A stretch of 64,000 nucleotides of DNA from an uncultured Cellulomonas sp. (GTDB lineage Bacteria > Actinomycetota > Actinomycetes > Actinomycetales > Cellulomonadaceae). Position 1 is the stretch's first letter, and each line of letters begins with the position of its first letter. Positions 1 through 8,425 of the stretch are shown one piece after another. Location: the NCBI RefSeq assembly GCF_947494015.1, contig NZ_CANLTL010000012.1, forward strand, positions 83,558 through 147,557, read 5' to 3'. The translations under genes were made by a program, and so were the position numbers. Below the pieces are notes generated by a model, which was not told where the DNA came from, ran no database searches, and saw only the letters and a program-made list of their open reading frames with translations.

Positions 1-223
1 CGTAGGGACCGAGCCGGGAGTACAACGGCACCAGGTGCGCCCGGGCCAGCACGTTGACCGAGTCGATCTGCAGCAGGCCGAGCCGGCCGATCACGGCCTC
101 GAGGTGGCGCATCGTGATCCGGGTGCCGGGGGCCGGCCGGACCCGGTCCAGGCCCTGTGCCGCGAGGGCGACCCGGCGCGCCGCGCCGAGGGTCAGGACG
201 TCGGCGGGGCGGGAGGCGGGCAT
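1..223 (-). CDS. YcaQ/AlkX-like winged-helix protein, N-terminal fragment
   Basis: The ORF track misses this gene because it runs off the left edge. Reading the minus strand from ATG at 223 gives about 74 residues, with the stretches ARRVALAAQGL, RHLEAVIGRLGLLQIDSVNV and LYSRLGPY. These match the start of the winged-helix family (HTH_42, formerly DUF1006) that includes the interstrand-crosslink DNA glycosylase YcaQ/AlkX. In that family QIDSVN is part of the conserved N-terminal core. The catalytic region lies outside the window, so glycosylase activity is a family-level inference. It follows hpf on the same strand after 110 bp. In many actinobacteria secA sits next to hpf, so this gene is either an insertion there or marks a different order. 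Translation stops only at the window edge. Confidence 0.75.
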   Translation of the reverse strand, partial: MPASRPADVLTLGAARRVALAAQGLDRVRPAPGTRITMRHLEAVIGRLGLLQIDSVNVLARAHLVPLYSRLGPY

Positions 224-333
224 GCGCCCATCCTCCCGCCCCGCCCCTCCCCGCCCCGCCACGGTGGCGCCGGCGCGTCCGGGCTGCGGTCAGCCCACGG
301 GTCGGCGGCGCTCGGCGCGCGGTCGGTCCGCGG

Positions 334-990
334 TCAGCGCGCGGCTCGCGCCACCCCGTCGGCGGACGCCGCGGGCGTCGAGCGCAGGACGGGCGTGTCG
401 AGCTTGATCACGCCGTACGACCAGCCGTGGCGCCGGTAGGCGACGGACGGCTGGGCGGTCTCCGCGTCGATGAACAGGTAGAAGTCGTGGCCGACGAGCT
501 CCATCTCGTACAGGGCGTCGTCCACGGTCATCGGGTGGGCCTCGTGGGTCTTCTCCCGGATGACGACGGGCGAGTCGCCGAGCACGTGCTCGACCGCCTC
601 GCCGGGGGCTGGTGCCGGCGTCGGGGACTCCGGCTCGGCGGGCGCCGGCGGCCGGACGTCGACGGGAGGCACCAGGGTGTGGTTGCGGTGGTCCTTGCGC
701 CGGTCCCTGTTGCGCCGCAGCCGCTCCAGCAGCCTGCCGGTGGCGACGTCCAGGGCGGCGTATCGGTCGTCGGCCATGGCCTCCGCCCGCACCACGGGCC
801 CGCTGTCCACGACCGTCAGCTCCACGCGCTCCCGGATTCCGGCCAGCCGCGGGTTGTTCTCGTGGGTCACCTCGACGTCGATGCGCTGCGCCTGGGGCGC
901 GAGCTGCTCGACCTTGGCGAGCTTCTCCTCCACGTGACGGCGGAACTTCTCGGGCAGCTCGGCGTGCCGACCGACGACGACAATGTCCAT
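334..990 (-). CDS. hpf: Ribosome hibernation-promoting factor, long form
   Basis: Long-form HPF dimerises 70S ribosomes into inactive 100S particles in resting or starved cells. I place the start at ATG 990 (MDIVVVGRHAELPEKFRRHV), not the track start at 1053. GGAGGT lies 4-9 nt upstream of this ATG, and homology begins exactly here. The protein is 218 residues. Residues 1 to about 105 form the S30AE/YfiA fold that binds the decoding site, with a basic end (RRNRDRRKDH). A Pro/Ala/Glu-rich linker follows, and residues from about 155 form the C-terminal dimerisation domain (VVIREKTHEAHPMTVDDALYEM, VGHDFYLFID). It lies downstream of the ComF gene on the same strand with a 156-bp gap, the usual actinobacterial order mtrA-mtrB-lpqB-comF-hpf. 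Confidence 0.95.
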   Translation of the reverse strand: MDIVVVGRHAELPEKFRRHVEEKLAKVEQLAPQAQRIDVEVTHENNPRLAGIRERVELTVVDSGPVVRAEAMADDRYAALDVATGRLLERLRRNRDRRKDHRNHTLVPPVDVRPPAPAEPESPTPAPAPGEAVEHVLGDSPVVIREKTHEAHPMTVDDALYEMELVGHDFYLFIDAETAQPSVAYRRHGWSYGVIKLDTPVLRSTPAASADGVARAAR

Positions 991-1146
991 GGGGACCTCC
1001 GGGATCGTTCGAAGGGCGGGCCTCACCCGCCCGGTGGACGTGCGCTGACTCACCCCGTAGGGCGGTCGGACGGCACCACCTCCTCCCCTGCCGCGGGTGC
1101 GGGACGGCCGACGTGGCCGTGCCGAGCACGGCTCGACCGACGCCCG

Positions 1147-2019
1147 TCACCCGGCGTTGGCCCCACCGTAACCCTGGCGCCGGACGTCCTCCACGCGACC
1201 GTGGCCGGGCGGCGGTGTGGCCGCGAGCGTGATCGCCGCGACGACCCGCGCACCGGCCGCCCGGACGGCGTCGTCGCAGGTCGCGAGGGTCGCCCCGGTG
1301 GTGAGCACGTCGTCGACCAGCAGCACGGGGTGGCCGGGGGGCGGCAGCGGGACGCCGCGTCGCCACCGGACCCGGCCGCGCAGGTTGGTGCGCCGCGCCC
1401 GCGCGGTCAGGCCCACCTGGTCGTGCGCACCGCGCCGCTGGACGAGCACGGCGGCCGCCCGGGCGGGCAGCCCCGCCTCGGTGCATCCGCGGGCGACGCC
1501 GACGGCCAGCGCCCCGACCAGGTCGGCACCGCGCCGTCGTCGCGCGACGGCGGAGGACGGTGCCGGGACCACCTGCAGCGACCCGGCGGCGCCCGGCAAG
1601 CCGGCGGCCCGCAGCACGGCCGCGACCTGGCCGCCCGCACCGGCCAGCGCCGCGGTGAGCACCGGGGTCAGGTCCACCCGACCGCGGTCCTTCCACGCCA
1701 CCACCAGCTCGCGGACCTCCCCGGTGTACGGCGCGAGCGTCCAGACCGGCAGCGGCGCCCGCCCGACCCGGTCCAGCCGTGGGGCGGCGGCCTCGCAGCG
1801 CCACACCGGTCCGGTCAGGCGCGCCAGGCACGGGGTGCACAGGGCGACGTCGACCTGCCCGCAGCCGGCGCACTCCAGCGGCACGACGAGGCGGGCGAGG
1901 TCGCGGGCGGCCCGGGCCAGCGCGCCTGCGGGCCCGCCCGCTGCGTCGGCGCGCGCCGGGGACGGGCCGGCGAGCGGCCCCTCGGGCGGCGGGCGGGGCG
2001 GCGCCGGCGGCACGGTCAT
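1147..2019 (-). CDS. ComF family phosphoribosyltransferase-like protein
   Basis: This protein has an N-terminal Cys-rich stretch (CAGCG, CTPC) typical of the double zinc-ribbon of ComF/GntX proteins. A type I phosphoribosyltransferase-like fold follows. The PRPP-binding loop VLLVDDVLTTGATL is intact near the C-terminus. ComF proteins are linked to DNA uptake in competent bacteria, but in actinobacteria the role is unproven. The ORF track starts at GTG 2073. I prefer ATG 2019 (MTVPPAPPRP), because the extra 18 residues are Arg-rich, have no counterpart in the family and have no clear Shine-Dalgarno site; this start is uncertain. The N-terminus is followed by about 30 low-complexity residues. 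The gene lies between lpqB and hpf, the conserved position in this phylum. Confidence 0.85.
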   Translation of the reverse strand: MTVPPAPPRPPPEGPLAGPSPARADAAGGPAGALARAARDLARLVVPLECAGCGQVDVALCTPCLARLTGPVWRCEAAAPRLDRVGRAPLPVWTLAPYTGEVRELVVAWKDRGRVDLTPVLTAALAGAGGQVAAVLRAAGLPGAAGSLQVVPAPSSAVARRRRGADLVGALAVGVARGCTEAGLPARAAAVLVQRRGAHDQVGLTARARRTNLRGRVRWRRGVPLPPPGHPVLLVDDVLTTGATLATCDDAVRAAGARVVAAITLAATPPPGHGRVEDVRRQGYGGANAG

Positions 2020-2164
2020 CCCGCCTGCGTACCGCTCCGACCGACCGCGGCTGACGGTCGTCCACCGCCGCACCGGTGCCCGCGCCGGAACCGGCGCCTG
2101 TGGACGCCTCGGACCGGGGTCGCCCGAGGTCGACCCCGTCAGGGCCGGTCCGGGGCCGACCGGC

Positions 2165-3859
2165 TCACCCGGGGAACGCGGGCGCGCGCACCCCCTCGGC
2201 CGCGACCACCCACGAGGTGCCGCGCAGGCTCCACAGCGAGCCCGTGCCGGTCACGGCGTACACGGCCCGCTCGCCACGTCCCGCGGCCAGCCCGACCGCC
2301 GGCTCCACCGGCAGCGCCGGCACCGCCCGGGTCTGGCCCGAGACGGGCACGAAGTGCACCGTCGGACCGGTCATGGTCCCGCTCGTGCCCAGCACGGCGA
2401 GGGTCGACTCGTCGACCCAGACGACGTCGGTGGCGTCCAGCAGCGGGGCGCCGACCCGCATCCGCTCCCCCAGCCGCTGCGGGGTCCCGGAGTCGTCACG
2501 CACGACACCGGCCACGTCCACCGTCACCCCGTCCGCCCCGACCGAGACGACGGCGATCCGGGTGCCGTCCCGCGCGACCTGCAGCGACCGGACCACCCGG
2601 TCGTCCAGCCACGGTGCCTCCACGTCGACCGCCGTCCCGTCACCGCGCACCGCGGTGACCCGGCCCGCCGACGCCGACGGCCCCGACCAGATCCAGTCGG
2701 CCGGGTCGACGGACGGCTCGACGAGCGCCGGCCCGGTCAGCAGCACGCGCGGCGACCCGCCCGGCTCCGGCACACCCACCAGGGTGTCCGGACCGCTCAG
2801 CACGACCGTGGGGTCGCCGTCCGCCGACCACGCCAGGCCGCGCGTGTCCGCCGCGCCCAGGGCCCCGAGCTCGGGGACGGGGACCGGCTCGGACCCGTCC
2901 AGCACGTGCACGCGGTCGTCGGCCAGGACCCGCAGGTCCGACCCCGGCGACGGGTCCACCGTCAGGTCGGCCGCCGGCGGGTCGACCATGGGCGCCCCGG
3001 CGATGGTGATCTCGACGTCGCGGATCCGCGGCAGCTCGAGCACCTCCTCGAGCTGGGCCTTGAGCAGCGCACGGTCACGCTCGTCCGCCGCGGCCACGGC
3101 GGCGGTCAGGTCGACGGTCGCGGTGCCGTCCGCGTCCACGGGCACGGACTCGACCGCCAGCTGCGTCCCCTCGGGGAACGCCGTCCGGACCGCGTCGCGC
3201 AACCAGGGCGAGGGCCCCTCGAGCAGCTCGCGGACCGCGTAGGTGGCGGTGTTGCGCTGCGGGAACCAGCGGATCTCGGGGACCAGCTCGTCCCTCTCGG
3301 GGGTCAGGAAGTACAGCGGTGCGGGCCGGTAGACGGACTCGAAGATGGGCTCGGACATGAGCACGCCGTCGTCCAGCGCCGTGATCCGCCACTGCCCGGA
3401 GGCGTCCTGCACGAGGTCGAACACGGCCTCCTGCCGGGCGCCGGGCGGGCTCTCCCAGTAGCGGCCGTCGGCGTCGACGGTGGCCACGACCGGCAGCGTG
3501 ACGCTCACCTGCGAGCCGTCCGCGGACAGCCGCAGGTCCAGCGGCTCGGCGGTGGAGTAGACGACGACCCCCTCGTCGGGGACCCACTCGGTGCGGGCCC
3601 CGACCGTCAGGTACTGGCGGGCGACCGCGTAGTTGTCGCTCAGCCCGGCGGCGGCCGCCGCGAGGAAGCCCTGCACGAGGGCGACCGGCTCGGCGTCGGC
3701 CGGCGGGCTGTAGGCGAGCGGGAAGACGGTGCCGGGCTCGTCCACCCGGCCGTCGCCGACGGCCACCGGACCGTTCGTGGGGATCGAGACGCAGCCGCAG
3801 AGCACGAGCGCGAGCAGCGCCGCGAGCAGGGGGCCGCGCGACGCGGCACGGGGGCTCAT
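2165..3859 (-). CDS. lpqB: Lipoprotein LpqB, MtrAB accessory protein
   Basis: LpqB is an extracytoplasmic lipoprotein that interacts with the sensor MtrB and tunes MtrA output. The start is ATG 3859, which overlaps the mtrB stop (ATGA); the track start at 4372 is a run-on inside mtrB. The protein is 564 residues. A lipoprotein signal is visible (LLAALLALVLCGC), with the lipidated Cys at about residue 23. Next comes a GerMN-like region (ATVDLTAAVAAADERDRALL, near residue 250) and then a C-terminal beta-propeller-like half. Length and order agree with mycobacterial LpqB (about 580 residues). Cotranscription with mtrA and mtrB is implied by the 4-bp overlaps. Confidence 0.93.
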   Translation of the reverse strand: MSPRAASRGPLLAALLALVLCGCVSIPTNGPVAVGDGRVDEPGTVFPLAYSPPADAEPVALVQGFLAAAAAGLSDNYAVARQYLTVGARTEWVPDEGVVVYSTAEPLDLRLSADGSQVSVTLPVVATVDADGRYWESPPGARQEAVFDLVQDASGQWRITALDDGVLMSEPIFESVYRPAPLYFLTPERDELVPEIRWFPQRNTATYAVRELLEGPSPWLRDAVRTAFPEGTQLAVESVPVDADGTATVDLTAAVAAADERDRALLKAQLEEVLELPRIRDVEITIAGAPMVDPPAADLTVDPSPGSDLRVLADDRVHVLDGSEPVPVPELGALGAADTRGLAWSADGDPTVVLSGPDTLVGVPEPGGSPRVLLTGPALVEPSVDPADWIWSGPSASAGRVTAVRGDGTAVDVEAPWLDDRVVRSLQVARDGTRIAVVSVGADGVTVDVAGVVRDDSGTPQRLGERMRVGAPLLDATDVVWVDESTLAVLGTSGTMTGPTVHFVPVSGQTRAVPALPVEPAVGLAAGRGERAVYAVTGTGSLWSLRGTSWVVAAEGVRAPAFPG

Positions 3860-5517
3860 CGGGCGTCCAGGTGGTCGAGGTCGGGCACCCAGGTGGGGTC
3901 GGCGGTCGAGCGGGGCTGCGGCATGTCGGGCCCGGTCTCCGGCTCGTCGTCCGGCGGGGCCAGCGGCAGCGGCGAGTGGGTGAGGAGGATCCCGGCCCGC
4001 CGCGGCAGCGTCAGCCGGAAGCTCGCCCCCCGCCCGGGCCGTCCCCACGCCTGCAGCCAGCCGCCGTGCAGATGTGCGTCCTCGAGCGAGATCGCCAGGC
4101 CCAAGCCGGTTCCACCGGTCGTCCGGGCGCGCGCCGGGTCCGCCCGCCAGAAGCGGTCGAACACGTGGACCGCCTCCTCCGGCGTCATGCCCACGCCCTG
4201 GTCCCGCACCACGACCGCGACCGCCTGGGCGTCGTACGCGACGGTGACCTCGACGGCGCTGCCCTCGGCGTGCTCGACCGCGTTCACCAGCAGGTTGCGC
4301 AGGATCCGCTCGACCCGGCGCGGGTCGATGTCCGCGGTGCAGGCGGCGTCCGGCAGGTGCACCCGCAGCCACGTGTGCTTGGACTCCGCCAACGGCAGGG
4401 CGTGCTCGACGGCGGCCGAGACGACGTCGCGCACGTCGCGGCCCTCGGCGTCGAGCATCGCCGCGCCCGCATCGAACCGGCTGATCTCCAGCAGGTCCGC
4501 GAGCAGGTCCTCGAACCGGTCGAGCTGCTGGGTGAGCAGCTCGGCGGAGCGCTTGGCCGCGGGCGGGAACTCGTCGCGGACCGCGTGCAGCACCTCGCCC
4601 GCCATCCGGATGGTGGTCAGCGGGGTCCGCAGCTCGTGCGAGACGTCGGAGACGAACCGGCGCTGGAGCGTGGACAGCTCCTCCATGCGACGGATCTGCT
4701 CCTGCAGGGACTCGGCCATCTCGTTGAACGACCCGGCCAGCGTGGCCATCTCGTCCTGCCCGTGCACGGTCATGCGCTCGGTGAGGTGACCGTCGGCGAG
4801 CCGCGCGGCCACCTGGGCCGCGCTGCGGACCGGGCTCACCGTCTGCCGGGTCACCAGCCAGGTCATCGCTCCGAGCAGGGCGACCAGGGCCACGGCCCCG
4901 GCGGCGAGCGAACCCTGGATGAGCCGCAGCGTCTCCTGCTCGGAGGCGAAGGAGTACAGGTAGTAGAGCTCGAACCGGCCGCTGCCCGGCAGCTCCACCT
5001 GGGACCCGACCATCACCCCCGGCTCGACGCCCGCCCCCACCGGGATCGCCACCGACTGCCAGTGCTGCCCGTCGCCGTTGCCGACCGCCTCGCGCAGCTC
5101 GGTGCTGATCAGCGGCACCCGCCGGTCGTCGGAGGCCACCGGCTGGACGACCCCGGGCCCCTGCCCGATCGGCTGCTGGATGATCACGTCACGGTCCCCG
5201 GCGCCGCCGACCTGCAGCGCCCGGACGAGGTCGATGAACAGCAGCTGCACCTGGGTGTTCGCCGGGGCGGCGTCGAAGTTGTCCTGGGCCTGCCGGGTCG
5301 AGCGTGAGCTCTCGTTGAGCACCTCCTCCAGGCGCTGCTCGAACAGTCCGTCCCGGATGGAGTCCGACAGCACCCCGCCGACCAGCAGCATGGTCGCCAG
5401 CCCGATCACGAGGGTCGAGGTGATGACCCGCACCTGCAGGGACGACCGCCACCGGCGCAGCGCCCGGCGCGAGAGCACCCGGACCCGGACGCGGGTGTGC
5501 CGCAGGAACCGCCTCAC
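3856..5517 (-). CDS. mtrB: Two-component sensor histidine kinase MtrB
   Basis: MtrB is the membrane sensor kinase that phosphorylates MtrA and links envelope and osmotic state to cell division and wall hydrolase genes. Start is GTG 5517 (VRRFLRHTRV), which overlaps the mtrA stop (GTGA); the 954-residue track ORF is an upstream run-on. The protein is 553 residues. TM1 spans about residues 29-48 and an extracytoplasmic sensor region about 50-195. TM2 is about 201-220 (GAVALVALLGAMTWLV), followed by HAMP about 222-275. The H-box is SDVSHELRTPLTT with the phospho-acceptor His at about 292. The ATP-binding boxes are N (NLLVNAVEHA), G1 (DQGVGM) and G2 (GGTGLGL). The C-terminus has a 40-residue Pro/Asp-rich tail. 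All catalytic motifs look intact. Confidence 0.95.
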   Translation of the reverse strand: MRRFLRHTRVRVRVLSRRALRRWRSSLQVRVITSTLVIGLATMLLVGGVLSDSIRDGLFEQRLEEVLNESSRSTRQAQDNFDAAPANTQVQLLFIDLVRALQVGGAGDRDVIIQQPIGQGPGVVQPVASDDRRVPLISTELREAVGNGDGQHWQSVAIPVGAGVEPGVMVGSQVELPGSGRFELYYLYSFASEQETLRLIQGSLAAGAVALVALLGAMTWLVTRQTVSPVRSAAQVAARLADGHLTERMTVHGQDEMATLAGSFNEMAESLQEQIRRMEELSTLQRRFVSDVSHELRTPLTTIRMAGEVLHAVRDEFPPAAKRSAELLTQQLDRFEDLLADLLEISRFDAGAAMLDAEGRDVRDVVSAAVEHALPLAESKHTWLRVHLPDAACTADIDPRRVERILRNLLVNAVEHAEGSAVEVTVAYDAQAVAVVVRDQGVGMTPEEAVHVFDRFWRADPARARTTGGTGLGLAISLEDAHLHGGWLQAWGRPGRGASFRLTLPRRAGILLTHSPLPLAPPDDEPETGPDMPQPRSTADPTWVPDLDHLDAR

Positions 5518-6197
5518 CGCGCCGTCGCGCCCGCCCTGTACCCGACGCCGCGGACGGTCACCACGATCTCGGGCCGCTCCGGGTCGGCCTCGATCTTCGA
5601 GCGCAGGCGCTGCACGTGGACGTTGACCAACCGGGTGTCCGCCGCGTGGCGGTACCCCCAGACCTTCTCCAGGAGGACCTCGCGGGTGAAGACCTGCCAG
5701 GGCTTGCGCGCGAGCGCGACCAGGAGGTCGAACTCGAGCGGCGTCAGCGAGATCGCGGCGCCGTCGCGGGTCACCCGGTGGCCGGTGACGTCGATCTCCA
5801 GGTCGCCGATGGTCAGGTGCTCGGGGGTGGGCTCGTCGCTGCGGCGCAGCCGGGCACGCACCCGGGCGACCAGCTCCTTGGGCTTGAACGGCTTGGAGAT
5901 GTAGTCGTCCGCGCCCGACTCCAGGCCCAGGACGACGTCGACCGTGTCGCTCTTGGCGGTGAGCATGACGATCGGCACGCCGGACTCGGCCCGGATCAGC
6001 CGGCACACCTCGGTCCCGTCCTTGCCGGGCAGCATGAGGTCCAGCAGGACCAGGTCCGGCTGGACGGAGCGGAACATGCCCAGCGCCTCGTCCCCGTGCG
6101 CGCAGATCACCGGCTCGAACCCCTCCGAGCGCAGCACGATCCCGATCATCTCGGCGAGAGCGACGTCGTCGTCGACCACCAGCACACGACCCTTCAT
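5514..6197 (-). CDS. mtrA: Two-component response regulator MtrA
   Basis: MtrA is an OmpR/PhoB-type response regulator, often essential in actinobacteria, that controls division and cell-wall genes. It is 227 residues long. The receiver domain is residues 1-120, with the acidic pocket DDD at 9-11, the phospho-acceptor Asp at 53 (LLDLMLPG), Thr80 and Lys102 (SKPFKP). The winged-helix DNA-binding domain is about 130-224 (SLTPLEFDLLVALARKPWQV, RLVNVHVQRLRSKIE, VRGVGYRAG). It is first in the mtrA-mtrB-lpqB operon and its stop overlaps the mtrB GTG. Upstream lies a 329-bp divergent region with a tandem repeat. The sequence looks fully conserved. Confidence 0.97.
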   Translation of the reverse strand: MKGRVLVVDDDVALAEMIGIVLRSEGFEPVICAHGDEALGMFRSVQPDLVLLDLMLPGKDGTEVCRLIRAESGVPIVMLTAKSDTVDVVLGLESGADDYISKPFKPKELVARVRARLRRSDEPTPEHLTIGDLEIDVTGHRVTRDGAAISLTPLEFDLLVALARKPWQVFTREVLLEKVWGYRHAADTRLVNVHVQRLRSKIEADPERPEIVVTVRGVGYRAGATAR

Positions 6198-6526
6198 GAC
6201 CCCATGGTGTCACCCCGACGCACCGGCACGCTGCACGGTGGGGCCGCACGGACGAGGGACGGTCGGCGGGCGCCGCGCAGCCGGTCGCGTCCCGTGCCCT
6301 GCGTGCGGACCTGCGTGCGGACCTGCGTGCGGGCCTGGGTGCGGACCTGCGTGCGGGCCTGGGTGCGGACCTGCGTGCGGGCCTGGGTGCGGAGCGCGTG
6401 GGGGACCTGCGTGTGGGACCGGCGTGGAAGGATGACGGGGCCGGGGGCGGCGACGTGCCCGGCGTCCGTCGTGCCCCACCAGCACCACCACGCGACCCGT
6501 GGCCGCCACCGAGAGGCTCACCGCCC
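6198..6526. promoter_or_regulatory. Divergent control region between mtrA and the plus-strand membrane gene
   Basis: This 329-bp stretch has no convincing gene. It separates mtrA (leftward) from the gene at 6527 (rightward) and must hold both promoters. Its clearest structure is the 12-bp tandem repeat at 6298-6393. I see no strong -35/-10 pair. The plus-strand gene has GAGAGG about 10 nt before its ATG. The short ORFs that cross the region are made by the repeat and have no family resemblance. Confidence 0.6.
6298..6393. repeat. Eight 12-bp tandem units, alternating as 24-mers
   Basis: Eight contiguous units of the form CCTGCGTGCGGA/G and CCTGGGTGCGGA are present. The first two are identical. 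From the third on, GCGT-type and GGGT-type units alternate, so the higher period is 24 bp. A degenerate continuation (CCTGCGTGTGGGA) appears near 6406. The array sits about 100 bp upstream of the mtrA start in the divergent region. Unit length close to one DNA turn would place repeated sites on the same helix face. It is likely length-variable by slippage. Confidence 0.9.
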
Positions 6527-7771
6527 ATGACGACGCCGAGCGACCCGACGCCCCCGGGCTGGGCCTCGCCCGCACGCCCGGCCGGCTCCCGGCCCGACGA
6601 CACCGGCCCCGCGCAGCCGGGCCCGTCCGGGACCGACCCGGCACGGCCCGACGCGCCGGTGGCGTCCGGCAGCAGCGCGGCGCCACCCGTCCCACCGGGC
6701 GGGTGGGGGCCCGGGTACACCTCGCCGACCGCGGGCCCGCCCGGCTACGGCACCGGCGCCATGCCGCCCCCGCCGGGGCTCACCGGTCCCCAGCCCGCGG
6801 GGTACGGCGGCGGCCGGCCGTACGGCTACGCCCCACCAGCACCGCGCCCGGGGATCATCCCGCTGCGCCCCCTCGGTCTGGGGGAGATCCTCGACGGCGC
6901 CTTCCGGGCGATCCGGGCCAACCCGCGGGTCATGTTCGGGCTGAGCGCCGTGGTCGTGGCGATCGCGGTTGCGATCCAGTCGGTCATCCAGTGGTACGTG
7001 ACCGGCCTGCTCGCGAGCGAGCTCTCGCAGGCCGTCGCCACGCTGGACCCGGGCGGCGACCTCGGCTTCGCCGAGACGGTGGCCCCGGGCCTCGCGGCCG
7101 GGTTGACCGCCCCGGTGATCTCGATCGCGACGACCGTGCTGACCGGCCTGCTGATCGTGTCCGTGAGCCGGTCGGTCATCGGCCAGCGGATCTCGGTCGG
7201 CGAGGTGTGGTCGCAGTCGTGGCGCAAGGTCGCCGTGCTGGTGGTCTTCTCGATCGCCACCACGCTGCTGGTCCTGGCCGTCTGGGCGGCCTTCGTCGCG
7301 CTGCTCGCTGTGCTCGGGGTCAACGAGCAGTGGGCCGCCATGGCGACGCTGGCGATCCTCGGTGGTCTGGGCCTGGTGGCGGCGACCGCCTGGTTCCTGA
7401 TCCGCATCCTGCTGGTGCCCGCCGCCCTCGTGCTCGAGGGCACGGGCGTGACGACCGCCGTGCGCCGCGCGTGGAAGCTGACGCGTGGGAGCTTCTGGCG
7501 GCTGCTCGGGATCTACCTGCTGACGTCGGTCATGACGGCGATCGTCGCGTCCATCATCGTCACGCCCGTCAGCATGGTGGCCAGCTTCGTGCTCCAGGAC
7601 CCGCTGCTGACGTCGTTCGCCGGCATCGTGGTCGCGGCCGTGGTGAACATCGTGGCGTACACGCTGACCACGTCCTTCATGGCGGCGGTGCTCGCGCTGC
7701 TCTACGTCGACGTGCGGATGCGCCGGGAGGCGCTGGACGTGGAGCTCGCGCGGGCCGCGAGCGCGGCGTAG
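6527..7771 (+). CDS. Integral membrane protein, glycerophosphodiesterase membrane-domain type
   Basis: The protein is 414 residues; start is ATG 6527 (MTTPSDPTPPGWASPARP), not the track start at 6398. Residues 1-105 are Pro/Gly-rich and probably disordered and cytoplasmic. The conserved entry motif is IIPLRPLGLGEILDGAF, after which about six hydrophobic helices follow (for example VMFGLSAVVVAIAVAIQSVI). This matches the family annotated as glycerophosphoryl diester phosphodiesterase membrane domain. The catalytic phosphodiesterase domain is absent, so no enzymatic role is claimed. It heads a plus-strand run with DUF4129, DUF4350, MoxR and DUF58 genes, and the DUF4129 gene starts 10 bp after its stop. 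A role in membrane complex assembly with that set is inferred from context only. Confidence 0.85.
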   Translation: MTTPSDPTPPGWASPARPAGSRPDDTGPAQPGPSGTDPARPDAPVASGSSAAPPVPPGGWGPGYTSPTAGPPGYGTGAMPPPPGLTGPQPAGYGGGRPYGYAPPAPRPGIIPLRPLGLGEILDGAFRAIRANPRVMFGLSAVVVAIAVAIQSVIQWYVTGLLASELSQAVATLDPGGDLGFAETVAPGLAAGLTAPVISIATTVLTGLLIVSVSRSVIGQRISVGEVWSQSWRKVAVLVVFSIATTLLVLAVWAAFVALLAVLGVNEQWAAMATLAILGGLGLVAATAWFLIRILLVPAALVLEGTGVTTAVRRAWKLTRGSFWRLLGIYLLTSVMTAIVASIIVTPVSMVASFVLQDPLLTSFAGIVVAAVVNIVAYTLTTSFMAAVLALLYVDVRMRREALDVELARAASAA

Positions 7772-7780
7772 GCGCCGCCC

Positions 7781-8425
7781 GTGCGCGCCGACGTCCCGGT
7801 CGTCCCGGACGCCGAGACCGCCCGGCGGTGGGCGACCGAGGAGCTCGCCGACCCCGTCTACCACGGCGGCCCGAGCCTGCTGTCCCGTCTCGTCGAGTGG
7901 TTCCTGTCGCTGTTCGAGGGGGACGTGCCCGGGCTCGGTCTGCCGCCGGCCGTGGTGGGCGCCGTCGTCGTCCTCGTCCTCGGGCTCGTCGTCGCGGTGG
8001 CGCTGTGGGTCGCCGGGCCGGTGCGCGCTGCCCGACGCACGCGCGAGTCCGTCGTCGTCCTGGGGGACGACAGCCGCCGGGCCGCGGAGCTGCGGGCCGC
8101 CGCCGACGCCGCGGCGGCGCGGGGCGACTGGTCCGCCGCGGTGCTCGACCGCTTCCGGGCGATCGTCCGCGCCCTCGAGGAGCGGGCCCTGCTCGACGAG
8201 CGACCCGGCCGCACCGCGCACGAGGCGGCCGAGGCGGTCGGTGCGCGGCTGCCTGCCCGCACGGGCGAGCTGCGGCGGGCCGCGCGGGTGTTCGACGACG
8301 TCTGCTACGGCCACGTGACGGTCGGTGCCGACGCCGACGCCTGGCTGCGGTCGCTCGACGACGCCCTCGCGCAGACCCGCCCGGCGACGGCGGACCGGCC
8401 GGTGGCCGCCGGTGGTGCACCGTGA
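7781..8425 (+). CDS. DUF4129 domain protein
   Basis: This 214-residue protein starts at GTG 7781, 10 bp after the upstream stop. It has one transmembrane helix at about residues 58-85 (AVVGAVVVLVLGLVVAVALWV). A C-terminal cytoplasmic DUF4129 domain follows, with a helical pattern around ARGDWSAAVLDRFRAIVRAL, DERPGRTAHEAAE and ARVFDDVCYGH. DUF4129 is often found C-terminal to transglutaminase-like domains or beside MoxR/DUF58 genes, as here. Its biochemical function is unknown. Its TGA lies within the GTG start of the next gene (GTGA), implying translational coupling. Confidence 0.88.
   Translation: MRADVPVVPDAETARRWATEELADPVYHGGPSLLSRLVEWFLSLFEGDVPGLGLPPAVVGAVVVLVLGLVVAVALWVAGPVRAARRTRESVVVLGDDSRRAAELRAAADAAAARGDWSAAVLDRFRAIVRALEERALLDERPGRTAHEAAEAVGARLPARTGELRRAARVFDDVCYGHVTVGADADAWLRSLDDALAQTRPATADRPVAAGGAP

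Noticed and set aside
157-4789. Very long plus-strand ORFs of 833 and 1190 residues opposite hpf, comF, lpqB and mtrB
   Set aside because: They are shadows of the minus-strand genes in GC-rich DNA, full of Arg/Pro/Gly, with no family resemblance.
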